A stretch of DNA of 64,000 nucleotides from JAIPAN01 sp040403555 (GTDB lineage: Bacteria; Bacteroidota; Bacteroidia; Sphingobacteriales; Sphingobacteriaceae): the NCBI GenBank assembly GCA_040403555.1, contig JBBAKN010000005.1, forward strand, positions 18,892-82,891, given 5' to 3'. Below the pieces are notes generated by a model. That model made no database searches. It was not told the origin of the DNA and worked only from the letters and a program-made list of their open reading frames with translations. Every line of letters begins with the position of its first letter. The first letter of the stretch is position 1. The position numbers were made by a program, and so were the translations under genes. Positions 62,221 through 64,000 of the stretch are shown one piece after another.

Positions 62221-62313
62221 ATTGTATTGTGTTTGGGTTTATTGCTTTGATGAAGTTAAACAATAAAGGTTTAACCATCTACTATTTTTTTTAGAAAATA
62301 TAACCGATAAGTG

Positions 62314-62321
62314 TATTTTTG
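62314..62321 (+). promoter_or_regulatory. -7 box of the trans-sulfuration gene at 62338
   Basis: TATTTTTG is an exact -7 match ending 16 bases before the ATG at 62338. A SAM riboswitch is not visible in the 117-base intergenic region. Confidence 0.45.
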
Positions 62322-62337
62322 AACATAATTTAAGCAC

Positions 62338-63483
62338 ATGAAATTCGGAACCAAAGCCATACACGCCGGCCAAGAGCCAGATCCAACAACAGGAGCCATA
62401 ATGACTCCAATTTTTCAAACCTCTACCTATTGGCAAGAATCGCCGGGTAATCATAAAGGTTATGCCTATGCTCGAGGGAAAAATCCAACCAGAAAAGCTT
62501 TAGAAGATTGTATGGCTGCTTTAGAAAATGCAGAATTTGGTTTAGCATTTTCGAGTGGAATGGGTGCAACCGATACGGTAATGAAACTGCTTAAACCAGG
62601 CGATGAAGTAATTACTGGAAACGATTTATACGGCGGATCTTACCGTATGTTTACCCAAATATTTGCTCAGTACGGCATTAAATTCCTTTTTATCGATTTA
62701 AACGATGCGGCCAATATTAGCAACTATGTAACTGAAAATACCAAGTTAATTTGGATAGAAACACCTACCAATCCAACAATGCGTATTGTAGATATTGCAG
62801 CGGTAGCGACTATTGCTAAAGCAAACAACCTTCTTTTGGTTGTTGATAATACGTTTGCCTCCCCGTATTTACAAAACCCTATTGATTTGGGTGCCGATAT
62901 TGTGATGCACTCTGCAACTAAATATTTGGGTGGACATTCCGATGTGATTATGGGGGCCTTACTTACCAACCGTCAGGATTTATTTGATAAACTAGCCTTT
63001 ATTCAAAATTCATGTGGTGCGGTACCTGGCCCAATGGATAGTTTTTTGGTATTAAGAGGATTAAAAACCCTGCATTTACGCATGAAAGCACATTGTGAAA
63101 ACGGGCGTAAAGTAGCCGAATATTTAAAAAATCATCCGAAAGTAGAGGTAGTATATTGGCCAGGCTTTGTAGATCATCCCAATCACGAAATTGCTAAAAA
63201 ACAAATGCGTGATTTTGGTGGTATGATTTCCTTTAGTACCAAAGGTGCCACACTTGAATCTACGTTTAAGTTGGCTTCTTCCTTTAATGTATTTTCTTTA
63301 GCCGAATCATTGGGTGGGGTAGAATCGCTCATAAACCACCCAGCAACTATGACACATGCCTCTATACCAAAAGCCGAACGTGATAAAGCCGGAGTAACCG
63401 ATACCTTATTGCGTTTAAGCGTTGGGGTAGAAGATGCTGAAGATATTTTGGCCGATTTAGAACAAGCTTTAGCCCGTATTTAA
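62338..63483 (+). CDS. Cystathionine gamma-synthase/lyase-type PLP enzyme
   Basis: A 381-residue Cys/Met-metabolism PLP enzyme with Lys195 in HSATKYLGGHSD, YARGKNPTRKALE near 44 and ETPTNPTMRI near 141. It is closer to classic cystathionine gamma-lyase/synthase in its C-terminal ESLGGVESLINHPATMTHAS. Its paralogue at 50381-51496 has the same active Lys position, so the two may divide synthase and lyase work; which is which cannot be decided here. The stop shares bases with the next ATG (TAATG). Confidence 0.92.
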   Translation: MKFGTKAIHAGQEPDPTTGAIMTPIFQTSTYWQESPGNHKGYAYARGKNPTRKALEDCMAALENAEFGLAFSSGMGATDTVMKLLKPGDEVITGNDLYGGSYRMFTQIFAQYGIKFLFIDLNDAANISNYVTENTKLIWIETPTNPTMRIVDIAAVATIAKANNLLLVVDNTFASPYLQNPIDLGADIVMHSATKYLGGHSDVIMGALLTNRQDLFDKLAFIQNSCGAVPGPMDSFLVLRGLKTLHLRMKAHCENGRKVAEYLKNHPKVEVVYWPGFVDHPNHEIAKKQMRDFGGMISFSTKGATLESTFKLASSFNVFSLAESLGGVESLINHPATMTHASIPKAERDKAGVTDTLLRLSVGVEDAEDILADLEQALARI

Positions 63484-64000
63484 TGTTTCCCTCACCCGAT
63501 GATCTTCGTGTTTTTTTAGATCAGAAGGTAGCGCAATACAATCAAAAAGAGTTTATAGCCCACGATCCGATAAGTATTCCGCACTTGTTTAGTAAAAAAC
63601 AAGACATTGAGATTATGGGGTTTTGGGCCGCCGTATTGGCTTGGGGGCAACGCAAAACCATTATTAATAAATGTAAGGAGCTTATTCAGCTAATGGACAA
63701 CAGTCCGTACGACTTTATTTGTCATCACGAGGATTCGGATTTAAAACGATTTTTAGCATTTAAGCACCGTACTTTTAATGCTACGGATACACTCTATTTT
63801 ATCCAATTTTTTAAGCTGCATTACCAACAACATCAGAGTTTAGAATCGGCATTTTATACTGCCGAGGGCCAAACTATGGAGCACATGCTCAATCAGTTTC
63901 GCAGTAATTTCTTTGCCTTTACGCCCGATTTTCCTGCCCGAACAAAGAAGCATATTGCCGCACCCAGTCAAAAATCGGCCTGCAAACGCATAAACATGTT
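63483..64000 (+). CDS. TIGR02757 family protein, 3' end missing
   Basis: The ATG at 63483 overlaps the preceding stop by one base, and the frame is open for about 172 codons to the window edge. Features such as HDPISIPHLFSKKQDIEIMG and FWAAVLAWGQRKTIIN near 40 resemble the TIGR02757 family of Bacteroidota, a conserved group of unknown function. No catalytic motif can be named. It is coupled to the trans-sulfuration gene. Confidence 0.8.
   Translation, partial: MFPSPDDLRVFLDQKVAQYNQKEFIAHDPISIPHLFSKKQDIEIMGFWAAVLAWGQRKTIINKCKELIQLMDNSPYDFICHHEDSDLKRFLAFKHRTFNATDTLYFIQFFKLHYQQHQSLESAFYTAEGQTMEHMLNQFRSNFFAFTPDFPARTKKHIAAPSQKSACKRINM

Noticed and set aside
62221..62337. SAM riboswitch before the trans-sulfuration gene
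   Set aside because: The region is only 117 bases, A/T-rich, and shows none of the conserved helices I would expect.
1..64000. CRISPR arrays, insertion sequences, tRNAs and long tandem repeats
   Set aside because: I looked for regular spaced repeats, transposase-like frames, terminal inverted repeats and cloverleaf sequences in the gaps and saw none.

Overview
The window is chromosomal DNA from a Gram-negative member of the Bacteroidota, possibly Sphingobacteriia-like (the class is only a guess). The pointers are a type IX secretion (T9SS) C-terminal sorting domain, many TAnnTTTG-type -7 promoter boxes, almost no Shine-Dalgarno sites, an LptD-like outer-membrane protein, an MCE/MlaD protein, futalosine-type menaquinone genes and a rpsO-pnp pair. 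Coding is dense: about 63 protein genes plus one RNase P RNA. I found no tRNA, insertion sequence, prophage or CRISPR array, and no gene-free stretch over 300 bases.

Layout. 1-2.3 kb (-): an LtaS-like sulfatase cut by the window edge and two small unknown genes. 2.4-7.3 kb (+): an outer-membrane barrel, a helix-hairpin-helix/beta-barrel fusion and ComEC, a likely DNA-uptake operon. 7.3-9.1 kb: mgtE and rnpB. 9.1-11.6 kb (-): cytochrome c, SCO protein, phosphohexomutase. 11.7-14.1 kb (+): lysC-lysA. 14.1-15.3 kb (-): glutaryl-CoA dehydrogenase-like enzyme. 15.4-18.5 kb (+): folB, a glycolate/lactate oxidase and a conserved protein of unknown role. 18.5-20.3 kb (-): YajQ, a DUF3050 protein with a diiron-oxidase-like ligand pattern, and an XRE regulator with a palindrome in front. 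20.4-25.4 kb: an envelope cluster (YihY, thioesterase, MltG, rhodanese, PASTA protein) divergent from ddl. 25.5-28 kb: rpsO, pnp. 28.3-32 kb: a lipoprotein and a large T9SS-exported lipase-like protein. 32-36 kb: rpe, serC, serA, DUF1015.

36-40.3 kb (-): ABC exporter, then a tightly packed trio of SAM hydrolase, ABM monooxygenase and alpha/beta hydrolase. 40.4-43.3 kb (+): phoH, purC, rnz. 43.3-45.1 kb (-): amidase and MlaD. 45.2-50.4 kb (+): LptD-like protein, cinA, 2-oxoacid dehydrogenase E2. 50.4-51.5 kb (-): a trans-sulfuration enzyme. 51.6-54.1 kb (+): mqnE, a histidine phosphatase, mqnA. 54.1-56.4 kb (-): nucleoside phosphorylase, YigZ, DMT transporter. 56.5-58.7 kb: prmC, xerD, aroQ. 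58.7-62.2 kb: GT2 glycosyltransferase, LpxL-like acyltransferase, WbqC, a lipoprotein. 62.3-64 kb: a second trans-sulfuration enzyme and the start of a TIGR02757 gene.

Most genes are housekeeping: cell-envelope assembly, amino-acid synthesis (Lys, Ser, Met/Cys), menaquinone and RNA turnover. The points most worth a second look are the HHH-barrel/ComEC operon, the DUF3050 metal-ligand pattern, the palindrome before the XRE gene, and a set of -7 boxes lying 3-5 bases before start codons, which suggests leaderless or nearly leaderless mRNAs.
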